Part shown: piece after piece, positions 17,557 through 26,394 of the stretch | Numbering within the stretch: position 1 is the first letter of the stretch | How the letters are laid out: each line of letters begins with the position of its first letter | Origin: Candidatus Heimdallarchaeota archaeon | GTDB lineage: Archaea; Asgardarchaeota; Heimdallarchaeia; Heimdallarchaeales; Heimdallarchaeaceae | DNA length: 38,965 nt | Direction of reading: 5' to 3' | NCBI GenBank assembly: GCA_016840095.1 | Contig: JAEOSZ010000109.1 | Location: forward strand, 1-38,965 | Notes under the pieces: model-generated | Told to the model about the DNA's origin: nothing | Database searches by the model: none | What the model saw: the letters and a program-made list of their open reading frames with translations, nothing else | Made by a program: the position numbers and the translations under genes

Positions 17557-17577
17557 TTTTTCTTTTTTTATTTTTTT
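17557..17577 (+). terminator. T-rich terminator after leuS
   Basis: TTTTTCTTTTTTTATTTTTTT starts 5 nt after the leuS stop codon, with no hairpin visible. This fits archaeal T-tract termination. Confidence 0.55.
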
Positions 17578-17795
17578 GCTAATTTTGGCTATTTCTCAAG
17601 AATTTTAATGTTTCATGGCCATATAATATTGCATAAAGGGTAGGTTTTTAAAGGTATGAATTGCAATTACAAACTGACATAAATACAATTACAAAAACGC
17701 AATATTTTATGTTCATAAAAGGAAGGTAATATTAAATACTCCTTCACACTACATAAACTGCGACAGGTAAATTGTTTAGCTGTGGGGCTAAAAAA

Positions 17796-18479
17796 ATGAT
17801 GGTACCTAACTCTAAAATTGATGGCAGAACACTCAAAAAAATGATGATTACTGCCGCTCATAATCTTGAGCAAACAAAAGAAGAAATAAACGCAATCAAT
17901 GTTTTTCCAATTCCTGATGGTGATACAGGAGTCAACTTATTTCTGACAATACGAACTGTAGTTGAACAGTTTGATGAATTTGATTCAACCTCTATTGCAG
18001 AAGCTGCACAACTCATTACAAAAGGTAGTTTCTTAGGAGCTAAGGGAAACTCAGGTGTAATTATTTCTCAATTCTTCCAAGGTTTCAGTTCTGAAATTGA
18101 AGAACATGACACAGTAGATATTGATATTTTTGCGAAAGCTCTAGCTGAAGGAAGCGAATGGGCTTACGATGCTGTCCTTCATCCTACTGAAGGAACCATT
18201 CTTACTGTAATTAAGGATACAGCAGCTGTTGCTAAATCCATTGTAGAAAAGGGTGGAGACTGGACAGAGATGATTACTGAAACATATTCAACTGCCGTCA
18301 AATCATTAGAGAACACTCCAAATCTACTACCAGTTTTGAAAGAAGCTGGCGTAGTTGATGCAGGAGCAAAAGGTTTTGTAAATGTCTGGCTGGGTTGGTG
18401 CTTCCAACTAATGGATAGCCTTGGTATAAAAATCGCACATATTGAAGAAGAAAACGAAAAACTTCAAAACGGGAATTAA
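17796..18479 (+). CDS. Stand-alone DAK2 domain protein (FakA N-terminal-like)
   Basis: About 227 residues that correspond only to the ATP-binding DAK2 (DhaL-like) domain found at the N terminus of bacterial fatty-acid kinase FakA. The Mg-ATP motif reads NVFPIPDGDTGVNL (PDGDTG about 40-45), the FakA variant of the pattern. The LGAKGNSGVIISQFFQGF and HPTEGTILTVIKDTA segments and the final AGVVDAGAKGFVNVWLG also match. FakA proteins continue for about 300 more residues; here the gene stops after DAK2, so a second subunit must supply any acyl or ketone substrate. A TTG at 17772 is in frame; ATG 17796 (or 17799) gives the family N terminus. A TATA-like TATTAAATA lies at about 17731. It is convergent with thrS. 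Confidence 0.82.
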   Translation: MMVPNSKIDGRTLKKMMITAAHNLEQTKEEINAINVFPIPDGDTGVNLFLTIRTVVEQFDEFDSTSIAEAAQLITKGSFLGAKGNSGVIISQFFQGFSSEIEEHDTVDIDIFAKALAEGSEWAYDAVLHPTEGTILTVIKDTAAVAKSIVEKGGDWTEMITETYSTAVKSLENTPNLLPVLKEAGVVDAGAKGFVNVWLGWCFQLMDSLGIKIAHIEEENEKLQNGN

Positions 18480-18537
18480 TTCCCACTTCAGTTTACTTAC
18501 GAATTTTAAAAATAAGAGAAGAATGATTTCACTTAAA

Positions 18538-20457
18538 TCATTCGAAATTTTCTATTTGCTTGATTACTTTACTAATGAAATTAGGAATCTTTACCCCAAA
18601 TTCAACTTTGTTTCCTCGAGACCTAACAGCAATTGTTTTAGATTCAATCTCTTTATCTCCAACATTAAGAATGTAAGGAACTTTGTTCACAGTAGCTTGT
18701 CGTATTTTATACTCCATCCTTTCTCCACTAAGGTCAGCTTCAGCTCTGATTCCCACTTCGAGTAATTTTTCAACAACATCTTTTGCATATTCGATGTGTT
18801 GATCAGTAATTGGTATTACTTCCACTTGAACTGGACTTAACCAAATGGGCATTTTTCCAGCATAGTTCTCTACAATTATTGCTAGAAATCTTTCCATTGC
18901 CCCGAAGATAGTTCGATGAATTACGAACGGTCTATGCTTTTGGCTATCCTCACCAATGTAATTAATATCAAATCGATCTGGGAGATTGAAATCTACTTGG
19001 ATAGTAGCAAGCTGCCATCTTCGACCTAGTGCATCCATAACATCTACATCAATTTTAGGACCATAGAAAGCTCCATCACCTTCCTTTATCTTGTAAGGAA
19101 GATTAGTTCTCTCAATGGCTCTCATTAATGAATTAGTTGCATGTTCCCAGCCTTCATCAGTTCCAATTGCTTTTTCAGGTCTAGTGCTAAGGAAATATTC
19201 CCATTTTTGAAAACCAAAGACTTTGTAAAAGAGTTCTACTAACTCGATTACTCGAACTATTTCATCTTCAAGTTGATTAGGTAGCATGAAGATATGAGCA
19301 TCATCTTGAGTAATGCTTCTGACTCTGAATAAACCGTGTAACGCTCCAGAAAGCTCATATCTATAAACAGTACCCATTTCACCAAATCTTACAGGTAGCT
19401 CTCGATAGGAATAAGCCTTACGATTATAAATCATCATATGTCCTGGACAGTTCATAGGTTTAACGTACCACTGCTCTCCTTTCATATCTACTGGAAACAT
19501 ATTCTCAATGAAATACTCTGTATGGCCACTTGTTTGCCACACATTTTCTTTGTAGATATGTGGTGTCTGCACTAGTTCATATCCAGCTTTTCTATGCTCT
19601 TTCTTCCAAAAATCTTTCAGAATATCAAGAATAACTGCACCTTTTGGATAAATAAGAGGCATACCTGGACCCCATTCATCTGCAGTACCAAATAGATCTA
19701 ATTGAGCACCTAATATTCTATGATCTCTTTTTTTTGCTTCTTCTAACATAGTCAAATGTTTTTTGAGTTGTTTCTCATTGCTAAATGCAACACCATAAAC
19801 TCTTTGTAGAGATTCTCTGCTAGCATCAGCTCTCCAGAAAGCTGAAGAAGCATCTAGGATTTTTATTGCTTTTATTCTTCCAGCAAAGGGAACATGTGGT
19901 CCTCGGCAAAGGTCTGTGAAATTTCCTTTTCCATGAGAATAGAAAGAAACTCTATCAACTTCTGTCTCTTTGAGAATTTCAACCTTGAATTTGTTCTTAT
20001 CAACCTCTTCATAATACTTTATTGCATCAGCAAGAGACATTTCATCTCTAACAAATTCAGAGTTCTCTTGAATAACCTCTTCAACCCTTTTCTGGATTCT
20101 TTCAATATCCTCCTGAGTAAATGGATTTTCTACAAAGAAATCATAATAAAATCCCACAGGATCAATACTTGGTCCTATTGTAGGTTTAGCATTTGGAAAT
20201 AAATCAACAACTGCTCCAGCCATGACATGAGCTGCGCTATGATTAAGAACATGTAATGCCTCTTCTGATTTTTCAGTTAATATTTCTAGTTTAACATCAG
20301 AGTTGATTACATAATTCAAATCTACTAAATCACCGTCAACTTTTCCTGCTAAAGCAGCTTCTGCAAGTCGAGGTCCAATTTCATTAGCAATATCTAAAAC
20401 AGTTTTTCCTTTAGATATTTCTAGTATACTTCCATCTGGTAACTCTATTTTAACCAT
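18538..20457 (-). CDS. thrS: Threonyl-tRNA synthetase, bacterial-type with TGS and N2 editing domains
   Basis: Class II synthetase charging tRNA-Thr, 639 residues. Order: TGS domain (about 1-62), N2 editing domain with NHSAAHVMAGA (HxxxH) and LCRGPHVP (Cys and His), the catalytic core and the C-terminal anticodon-binding domain. The zinc ligands appear in MNCPGHMM, DAHIFM and VIHRTIFGAMERF. Many archaea instead carry a ThrRS whose N-terminal editing domain resembles D-aminoacyl-tRNA deacylase; this one has the bacterial/eukaryotic layout with all four editing-site residues. The start is backed by AGGTGAT 5 nt ahead of the ATG on the minus strand. A TATA-like AATTATATAG on the minus strand at about 20530-20540 could drive it. 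Confidence 0.95.
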   Translation of the reverse strand: MVKIELPDGSILEISKGKTVLDIANEIGPRLAEAALAGKVDGDLVDLNYVINSDVKLEILTEKSEEALHVLNHSAAHVMAGAVVDLFPNAKPTIGPSIDPVGFYYDFFVENPFTQEDIERIQKRVEEVIQENSEFVRDEMSLADAIKYYEEVDKNKFKVEILKETEVDRVSFYSHGKGNFTDLCRGPHVPFAGRIKAIKILDASSAFWRADASRESLQRVYGVAFSNEKQLKKHLTMLEEAKKRDHRILGAQLDLFGTADEWGPGMPLIYPKGAVILDILKDFWKKEHRKAGYELVQTPHIYKENVWQTSGHTEYFIENMFPVDMKGEQWYVKPMNCPGHMMIYNRKAYSYRELPVRFGEMGTVYRYELSGALHGLFRVRSITQDDAHIFMLPNQLEDEIVRVIELVELFYKVFGFQKWEYFLSTRPEKAIGTDEGWEHATNSLMRAIERTNLPYKIKEGDGAFYGPKIDVDVMDALGRRWQLATIQVDFNLPDRFDINYIGEDSQKHRPFVIHRTIFGAMERFLAIIVENYAGKMPIWLSPVQVEVIPITDQHIEYAKDVVEKLLEVGIRAEADLSGERMEYKIRQATVNKVPYILNVGDKEIESKTIAVRSRGNKVEFGVKIPNFISKVIKQIENFE

Positions 20458-20735
20458 ATTATCACCTGTAAAATATTATTCAATTTGTTCAGGAGGACTT
20501 TTCTTCTTAACAGTAGGGATATTAAAAAACCGCTATATAATTGTTTCATATTCACCTAACATTGTCCTCAATTGAAAATAGGTCAAAAGCATTTAAAAAA
20601 CTTATTACTTTCTCAATTTTTTGGTCTCAATCATACTTTTCGTTTAAGGATATATTTTAATTAGCACAAAGTTAATAACCGACTACAATTCCCAAAATTC
20701 TAACTAAGAAAAGTAATTCTTTGTAAGAACATTAG

Positions 20736-22370
20736 ATGATTAAAATGAAGAGAAAACACTTCGCTAGTCTTTCGATATTTCAGATAATGGCTATGTTTCG
20801 TAGAGGTATTTTCTACTTCTTTCTTAGTATCTATTTGAAAGAATTCTTAGGTGTTTCAAACACAGAGATGACTCTTTTCGCAACTCTACCTATGATTGCA
20901 AACATATTTGCACAATCTGCTATTTGGGGGAGAATTTCTGATAAATTTAAGAAAAGAAGACTTTTGATTGTTTTTGGAGAAGTGTTCGCAGCTGTTGGCT
21001 ATCTATTAGTTTTCTGGATTCACAATGTTGTGAACAAAGGAAAAGCTGGAATTGGTCACATTAGTGATGTGTTGTTTTCTCAGTCAGAAGTATTAGGATT
21101 ACTTGATACAGCATCTACTTATGATGCTAGTTTCATTCCGAAGATCCTTCAAACTTCAGCTTATATCATAATATTTGGTTTCACAATAATTGAAGCAGGG
21201 TGGAGTAGTAGTAATTTAGGTTGGACAACACTAATTGCTGATCTAACAAGAGAATCAGAAAGAAGCAAAATTATGGGTCTTTTACAGTTTATTGGGGGCA
21301 TAGGGAATGTTCTTGGAGTAACTGCAAGTGGTTTCTTATATCAAGATGGATTTGGTTTTTGGCTAGGAAATTTATTCTATGTCTCTTCAGGCATAATGAT
21401 TTTCAGCATCATCGCTCTATTTCTGATACCTGAATCTTATGCTGATCTTGAGGAAGATTATTTCAAAGATGGTGAACAAAAAAAGAGTCAGTTAGCAATT
21501 GAAGATAGAAAAACGAAAAAGGAAATTAAATCAGATTGGCCATTAAGACTGTTTATCTGGCTGGTAGTTGTGCTTGCAATTGTGAATATTGGAGGTAATA
21601 GCATAAATCAAATGATTCAAATTCATGTTAGACTTCCCAATACTTTCAGAGCATCAGATTCTGTTGTTGCGGGATTACGGAATGCGAGCAGCATTGCAAT
21701 GATTATTGGGGGTTTAGTTATTGGATTTCTTACTAGTAGATTTGGAGATGGAAATATGCTTCTTGCAGGTTTTCTATTTGCTTTCATAGGAACAATTCTT
21801 CTGCCATTAGTACCATCAATTGCTATTTTCTTTGTTTATATGGTATTGAAAGGCACTTCAAGAGTATGGATACAAACAACTGCATATTCAATGGTAAATA
21901 GAGTTGTACCACTTGAAAAAAGAGGAAGAATGATGGGGTACTATAATGCAGCATTTTATCTTTCTTGGGGAATGGGTGGAACTCTAATAACAGGTCCAAT
22001 AGCAGATGCCATAGTTAATTCTAATTTTGTAATAATTCTTATCTATACTGTAATAAGTTTGATAGTTTTAGGAATTCTATTCTACTTACTAGTAGATAAA
22101 CTAACAAAGTTGAAACTGAAAAGAAAAGCTATCTTCTTCTCATCTGTTGGTATTTTTACTTCAGGATTAGCAGTTTTAATAGTTTTTACTTCTAAGCCAA
22201 TTACAAGTTGGTTGATAAATTCTGGAAATACAGATTCTTATGCTTACAAAATCACATTTTATGTAGCTGCTATATTGATAGCAATTGGAATTATAGTTTA
22301 CACTTTATTCAGACCTAAGAATTTTAATTATTTAATAAAAAGCAATAACAATATGCTAGGTGATCAATAA
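20736..22370 (+). CDS. Major facilitator superfamily transporter
   Basis: 544-residue polytopic membrane protein with a typical MFS layout: two six-helix halves and a charged central loop (about residues 235-265, EDYFKDGEQKKSQ and following). The loop between helices 2 and 3 reads ISDKFKKRRLLIVFGE, an MFS motif A variant; the matching site in the second half is FLTSRFGDGNMLL. The substrate is not evident. The stop codon TAA shares its last A with the ATG of the following FAH gene, so the two are translationally coupled and may act on the same compound. ATG 20745 is an alternative start. Confidence 0.85.
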   Translation: MIKMKRKHFASLSIFQIMAMFRRGIFYFFLSIYLKEFLGVSNTEMTLFATLPMIANIFAQSAIWGRISDKFKKRRLLIVFGEVFAAVGYLLVFWIHNVVNKGKAGIGHISDVLFSQSEVLGLLDTASTYDASFIPKILQTSAYIIIFGFTIIEAGWSSSNLGWTTLIADLTRESERSKIMGLLQFIGGIGNVLGVTASGFLYQDGFGFWLGNLFYVSSGIMIFSIIALFLIPESYADLEEDYFKDGEQKKSQLAIEDRKTKKEIKSDWPLRLFIWLVVVLAIVNIGGNSINQMIQIHVRLPNTFRASDSVVAGLRNASSIAMIIGGLVIGFLTSRFGDGNMLLAGFLFAFIGTILLPLVPSIAIFFVYMVLKGTSRVWIQTTAYSMVNRVVPLEKRGRMMGYYNAAFYLSWGMGGTLITGPIADAIVNSNFVIILIYTVISLIVLGILFYLLVDKLTKLKLKRKAIFFSSVGIFTSGLAVLIVFTSKPITSWLINSGNTDSYAYKITFYVAAILIAIGIIVYTLFRPKNFNYLIKSNNNMLGDQ

Positions 22371-23161
22371 TGCTTGTAGGAAGAGTTAAACACAATAATA
22401 GAATCTTTTCGGTTATCTTTGATAATTATGAAAACATTGTTTATGAAATATTTGCAGAAATAGAAGAAATTTTGGAGACTATTAAATCTGATATCGATAT
22501 AAGCTCAAAGGGTATTCCAGTTTCTGAAGTAGAAATTCTAATACCAACCAAACCATCAAAGATTGTAGGAATTGGGAGAAATTATGTAGGTCATGTTAAA
22601 GAATTGGGCAGTCAAATACCTGATGAGCCTGTTATCTTTTTCAAACCACCAAGTAGTTTAATCCCCAATAAAGGTGAAGTAATTTATCCTACTCTGACTG
22701 AAAGATTGGAATACGAAGGTGAACTAGCTTTGGTAATGAGAAGACAAACCAAGAATGTTTCAGCTGCTGAAGTAAAATTGAATCCTCAATTCTATTTTGG
22801 TTATACATCTTTTCTAGATATGACTGCAAGAGACATCCAGAAAATGGAGGAAGTATGGTCTAAATCTAAAGGGTTTGATACATTTGGTCCTATAGGTCCT
22901 TGGATAAATTTAGATCCCCTTCCTGAGTCACTGAAGATTAGAACATTCCTTAATGATGAAATATGTCAGGATGATGACATTGTAAATATGATATTCAAAC
23001 CAGAGAAAATAGTTGAATACGTATCTCAATATATGACTCTGGAAATTGGTGACATTATTATTACAGGAACCCCAGAAGGAGTAGGTCAAGTTAAGGAAGG
23101 AGACAGGATACGTTTAGAAATTTCGACATTAGAAACTCTTGAAGTAGTAATAACAAAATAA
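22370..23161 (+). CDS. Fumarylacetoacetate hydrolase (FAH) family protein
   Basis: 263 residues, of the FAHD1 / acylpyruvase / 2-hydroxyhepta-2,4-diene-1,7-dioate isomerase group, which cleaves or isomerises beta-diketo acids using a divalent metal. The opening GIGRNYVGHVKELG holds the His-xx-Glu catalytic pair. Metal ligands are in RLEYEGELALVMRR (two Glu) and FLDMTARDIQ (Asp). The substrate loop contains SKGFDTFGPIGPWI, and the end motif is IITGTPEGVGQVKEGD. AGGTGATC at 22358-22365 is the ribosome binding site, inside the end of the MFS gene. The specific substrate is not determined; oxaloacetate decarboxylase or acylpyruvase are the common activities of this subgroup. Confidence 0.88.
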   Translation: MLVGRVKHNNRIFSVIFDNYENIVYEIFAEIEEILETIKSDIDISSKGIPVSEVEILIPTKPSKIVGIGRNYVGHVKELGSQIPDEPVIFFKPPSSLIPNKGEVIYPTLTERLEYEGELALVMRRQTKNVSAAEVKLNPQFYFGYTSFLDMTARDIQKMEEVWSKSKGFDTFGPIGPWINLDPLPESLKIRTFLNDEICQDDDIVNMIFKPEKIVEYVSQYMTLEIGDIIITGTPEGVGQVKEGDRIRLEISTLETLEVVITK

Positions 23162-23165
23162 AAGA

Positions 23166-24155
23166 CTACTCTATAAAATCATATTCATCAATTTTTGGGC
23201 TCTTTTGTTGAATCATCTTTGTTAAGAGTTCATCTCCTTCTGCTTTAACAATTCGCAGAGGGATTTTAGGGAATTTACTGTGGTTAGAAATGATTCTAGT
23301 TTCCATAGATATTGTGGCTTTAATATCATCTAATAGTGCGGTTAGAGCTGCTTGAGTACCTACATTTTTAGACCCTGCACACAGAATTATTACTTTTGAT
23401 TTATCCCAAGGATTTGGTAAAAGTGCTAGTAATCCTGAGAGTAGACCAATTGGAGATTCTTCACTGTAAGTTATATCTGTTAACTTACTATAGATATTCT
23501 TACTTGATGGTGTAAGAAATTTAATAGGTAAACTCTCACCATATAGTTCAATTATCTCCGAAGTAATTCTATTTACAGCACCCGAACCTATTACTAATAA
23601 GTTCTCATTCTTAGCATGTCCAGCTTGATAATCCAGTAATGATTTTATTTTAATATTATCAATTGGAATTTTTTTATTCCTGTAACCCCAGTATGACAGC
23701 ATTTGTGAAATCTCAGGAATATTGAGCCCGTCTATAGTATTTGCAGCTTCAGTCATCCATGATCCAAATACAATTGTTAGTTGGAGGGTATCTCCAATAA
23801 TTAAGCATTCAGGGAAATCATCCCATGTACATTCAAAATCGAGAGCAAGTGTAGAAGGCCTTTCAAGATCTTGAAATTCTTGGAGAAGATTACGGAAAAA
23901 ATCACCAGAAATAACCTCTTGATTTGGTGAATAGAATACTCTGGTTGAACCTCCGAATTTAACCTCTCGTTTTACTATCAGACCTAACTCTGTTAGTCGA
24001 TCTAAAATATTATAGAGAGTACTTCGATTAGTTATTGGAAGATTGTCCAATAGTTCTGCTGCTGAAACAGCTTTGGAGAATGAAATAATCTGTGATAAAA
24101 CCATTCTTCTTGAAGTATCAGAGAGATAATCTCGAATTTCTTCTTGTTCAACCAT
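23166..24155 (-). CDS. Winged-helix transcriptional regulator with C-terminal sensor-like domain
   Basis: 329 residues. The first ~85 form a winged helix-turn-helix: MVLSQIISFSKAVSAAELLD, LPITNRSTLYNILDRLTELG as recognition region, and LIVKREVKFGGSTRVFYSPN as wing. This is similar to MarR/ArsR/TrmB-like archaeal regulators. The remaining ~240 residues include hydrophobic strands and the glycine-rich NLLVIGSGAVNRITSEI, which looks like a nucleotide- or sugar-binding Rossmann-type loop; I could not place the domain in a named family. The gene is convergent with the FAH gene (4 nt gap) and divergent from the M20 peptidase, which it might control together with itself; that is inference from position. 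Confidence 0.7.
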   Translation of the reverse strand: MVEQEEIRDYLSDTSRRMVLSQIISFSKAVSAAELLDNLPITNRSTLYNILDRLTELGLIVKREVKFGGSTRVFYSPNQEVISGDFFRNLLQEFQDLERPSTLALDFECTWDDFPECLIIGDTLQLTIVFGSWMTEAANTIDGLNIPEISQMLSYWGYRNKKIPIDNIKIKSLLDYQAGHAKNENLLVIGSGAVNRITSEIIELYGESLPIKFLTPSSKNIYSKLTDITYSEESPIGLLSGLLALLPNPWDKSKVIILCAGSKNVGTQAALTALLDDIKATISMETRIISNHSKFPKIPLRIVKAEGDELLTKMIQQKSPKIDEYDFIE

Positions 24156-24259
24156 ACAATTTACTTTATCGGCATTCTATCTAAATATTACTAAAGAATC
24201 GTTAAAACCTCTTTGAGACATGAACTGAAATATTAAAAACAAGCTTTGAAATACATTCT

Positions 24260-25405
24260 ATGAGTAAAATGCAGATAACAGAAAACGATGTTATACCAAT
24301 TTTAAAACGGTTAGTGCAAATAAAAACAGAAAATCCTCCAGGAACAACTATTGAAGCAGTTGAGTATCTAGTTGAAGTATTTCAACAAACTGGAATTGAA
24401 TGTCAAATTCAAGAATATGCTGAGGGAAGAGCAAATATCATTGCAGAATATGGAGATGCAAGTGAAACAATAATTCTAACAGGTCATTTAGATACTGTCC
24501 CTGCAGGAAATGAAGAGAAGTGGAAATTTCCCCCATTTGAAGCAAAAGAGGATGAAGGAAGGATATATGGTAGAGGAACTACAGATATGAAAGGTGCAGT
24601 TGCAGCTTTTGTAGCTGTTGTAAAGAAACTCAAAGAGAATCAAGTAAAATTGAGTAAAAAAATTATCTTTCTTGGAACAGCTGATGAGGAAATAGGGATG
24701 GATGGGTCTCAAGAAGCAAAGAGAAATGGCATTATGGAAGGTTGCGTTTTTGTTGTTATAGGAGAGCCCACAGAATTACAAGTAGGAATTGCAGAAAAAG
24801 GAACTTTATGGGTAATTATTAAGATTAAAGGAGAATCAGCACACGGTTCAACTCCACATCTAGGGATTAATGCAATAGAAGGAGCAGCTAAATTAATTCC
24901 AAAAATGAAGGAAATTATTCCTGATCTTGAACATGAGATTCTAGGAAAATCAACCTTGAATATTGGTAAAATTGCAGGAGGTACATTGATCAATGTTGTA
25001 CCTGAATATTGTGAATTTAGATGTGATTATAGATTAGTCTCAGATAGTCTAAGAGAGAGAGTAAAAAATAGCTTGCAAATTATAATAGAAGAGTTCAATA
25101 GAGACAATAAAGCACAAGTAGAAATGGAAATAATTCATGAGATTCCAGCTATTGAATTAACCAAAAGAGATCAATTTTTCGAAACATTAAAACAAAAAGC
25201 CATAGAAGCAGGTAAAAGCGAAATTATAGGTGTGAATTATGGAACAGATGGTGCAATGTTAGTTCCTGAATATGATACTCCTTTCGTGATTATGGGACCT
25301 GGTAAACTTGATCAATTACATGTAACTGATGAATATACAGAAAAACAAGAAGTCTTAGATTATGCAAATATAATATATGATGTATTAGTTGAGAATTTTG
25401 GATAA
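24260..25405 (+). CDS. M20 family metallopeptidase/deacylase (ArgE/DapE-like)
   Basis: 381-residue di-zinc amidohydrolase of the ArgE/DapE/CPG2 group. Metal-site motifs are ILTGHLDTVPAG (His and Asp), YGRGTTDMKGAVAAF (bridging Asp), GTADEEIGMDGS (catalytic Glu followed by ligand Glu), VIGEPTELQVG, and the C-terminal segment GKLDQLHVTDEY (His). The dimerisation domain lies between, including IKIKGESAHGSTPHLGINAIEGAAKLI. Likely substrates are N-acyl amino acids (N-acetylornithine, N-succinyl-diaminopimelate, N-acetyl-lysine) or small peptides; no biosynthetic neighbour decides between them. The ATG is about 25 nt after a TATA-like ATATTAAAAAC. Confidence 0.87.
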   Translation: MSKMQITENDVIPILKRLVQIKTENPPGTTIEAVEYLVEVFQQTGIECQIQEYAEGRANIIAEYGDASETIILTGHLDTVPAGNEEKWKFPPFEAKEDEGRIYGRGTTDMKGAVAAFVAVVKKLKENQVKLSKKIIFLGTADEEIGMDGSQEAKRNGIMEGCVFVVIGEPTELQVGIAEKGTLWVIIKIKGESAHGSTPHLGINAIEGAAKLIPKMKEIIPDLEHEILGKSTLNIGKIAGGTLINVVPEYCEFRCDYRLVSDSLRERVKNSLQIIIEEFNRDNKAQVEMEIIHEIPAIELTKRDQFFETLKQKAIEAGKSEIIGVNYGTDGAMLVPEYDTPFVIMGPGKLDQLHVTDEYTEKQEVLDYANIIYDVLVENFG

Positions 25406-25496
25406 TCATTACTCTATCTTTCCTTTTTACTTCTGTAAATGGAAAGCTTTTAATGAAATGTAGTCCATATTTTTTCGGAGAAAATCAGGGGTATAA

Positions 25497-26351
25497 ATGA
25501 ATCCAAGTAATGATATTTCTGAAAATTTTAAAGAAAAAAGACAAAGAAAGGAAGAAATAGCAAAATCCTTCTTAGAAGAAACATATTCAATATCAAAATC
25601 AGATTCTGCTATAATCAAAACTGTTGAAGATGCAGTTTTAGAGTGTCTCAACTATGGTTGGGAAATAGATTCAATGCTTGAAGATGATAAAATATCTCCA
25701 TATGAGTTTGATCAGATTTCGTCGCATTTAGAAAAATTAGGAACTGTGACTAAAAAATTGGAAGAAAATGATGAGGACAACTATAAAGCTGTGAACAAAA
25801 TTCTCATGATTTACGATTGTTTGAGGGAAATAATAAGTGAGGTACAATATACTGTCGATGTAAAGTTAGGGCTTGGAAACATGCCTCTACCTAAAAATGA
25901 AAAGGGATATGTTGTTGAAGAAGAAACCTATCTAAGTAATCTAGAATATCTGATTGAAAACTTGGAACAAAGGAAGATAGATTCAGAAGAACAAATATCA
26001 AAGTTAGAAAGAGAGATATTAAAAGCCATTAAAACAATTGGGATGATTGATAAAGAGATAACAATGAATGTGTTATACATCAGGCCCACTTTCTACATGA
26101 AGGAGATTATTGATTCTGTTGAAGTTTTACGAGCAGCGATTGAGCCTATACATACTCTGATAAAAGGTTATTATTTCAGAGAGGAGATAAAGAGTGCAAA
26201 AATAGGTATTAGTTTGATGTCTGAAGATAAGAGTCTAAATGTTGGGGATGCCATTAAAATAAGAGGGCTGTTTAGTAGAGTAAAAGGATTAGGATCTTTA
26301 GAAAAACTAAGCCGAACATTGAAAACAGTCGATAATGAAAATTCTGATTAG
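25497..26351 (+). CDS. Unrecognised helical/coiled-coil protein
   Basis: 284 residues, mostly charged helices, no signal peptide or membrane segment, not recognised. A likely coiled coil runs from about residue 145 to 185 (YLSNLEYLIENLEQRKIDSEE and following), and a shorter helical region precedes it. The C-terminal ~60 residues carry KIGISLMSEDKSLNVGDAIK, which looks like a small beta-rich or capping element. The ribosome binding site is AGGGG about 6 nt ahead of the ATG. Its neighbours are M20 peptidase upstream and tldD downstream on the same strand (43 nt gap), so it may be co-expressed with the Tld protease subunit. No function is proposed. Confidence 0.65.
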   Translation: MNPSNDISENFKEKRQRKEEIAKSFLEETYSISKSDSAIIKTVEDAVLECLNYGWEIDSMLEDDKISPYEFDQISSHLEKLGTVTKKLEENDEDNYKAVNKILMIYDCLREIISEVQYTVDVKLGLGNMPLPKNEKGYVVEEETYLSNLEYLIENLEQRKIDSEEQISKLEREILKAIKTIGMIDKEITMNVLYIRPTFYMKEIIDSVEVLRAAIEPIHTLIKGYYFREEIKSAKIGISLMSEDKSLNVGDAIKIRGLFSRVKGLGSLEKLSRTLKTVDNENSD

Positions 26352-26394
26352 ATTTTTAGAAAAAGATTTTTAACAAGAGTATAGATTTGAAATT

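Noticed and set aside
17625..17706. Inverted repeat AATATTGC / GCAATATT in the leader of the DAK2 gene
   Set aside because: AT-rich 8 bp repeats with a 66 nt gap are expected by chance in this window, and no further nested pairing was found.
20443..20549. A 35-codon minus-strand frame overlapping the thrS start, possible leader peptide
   Set aside because: Its ATG is only 2 nt from an AGGTGA and lies upstream of the most likely TATA box of thrS, so it would probably not be transcribed; its composition is unremarkable.
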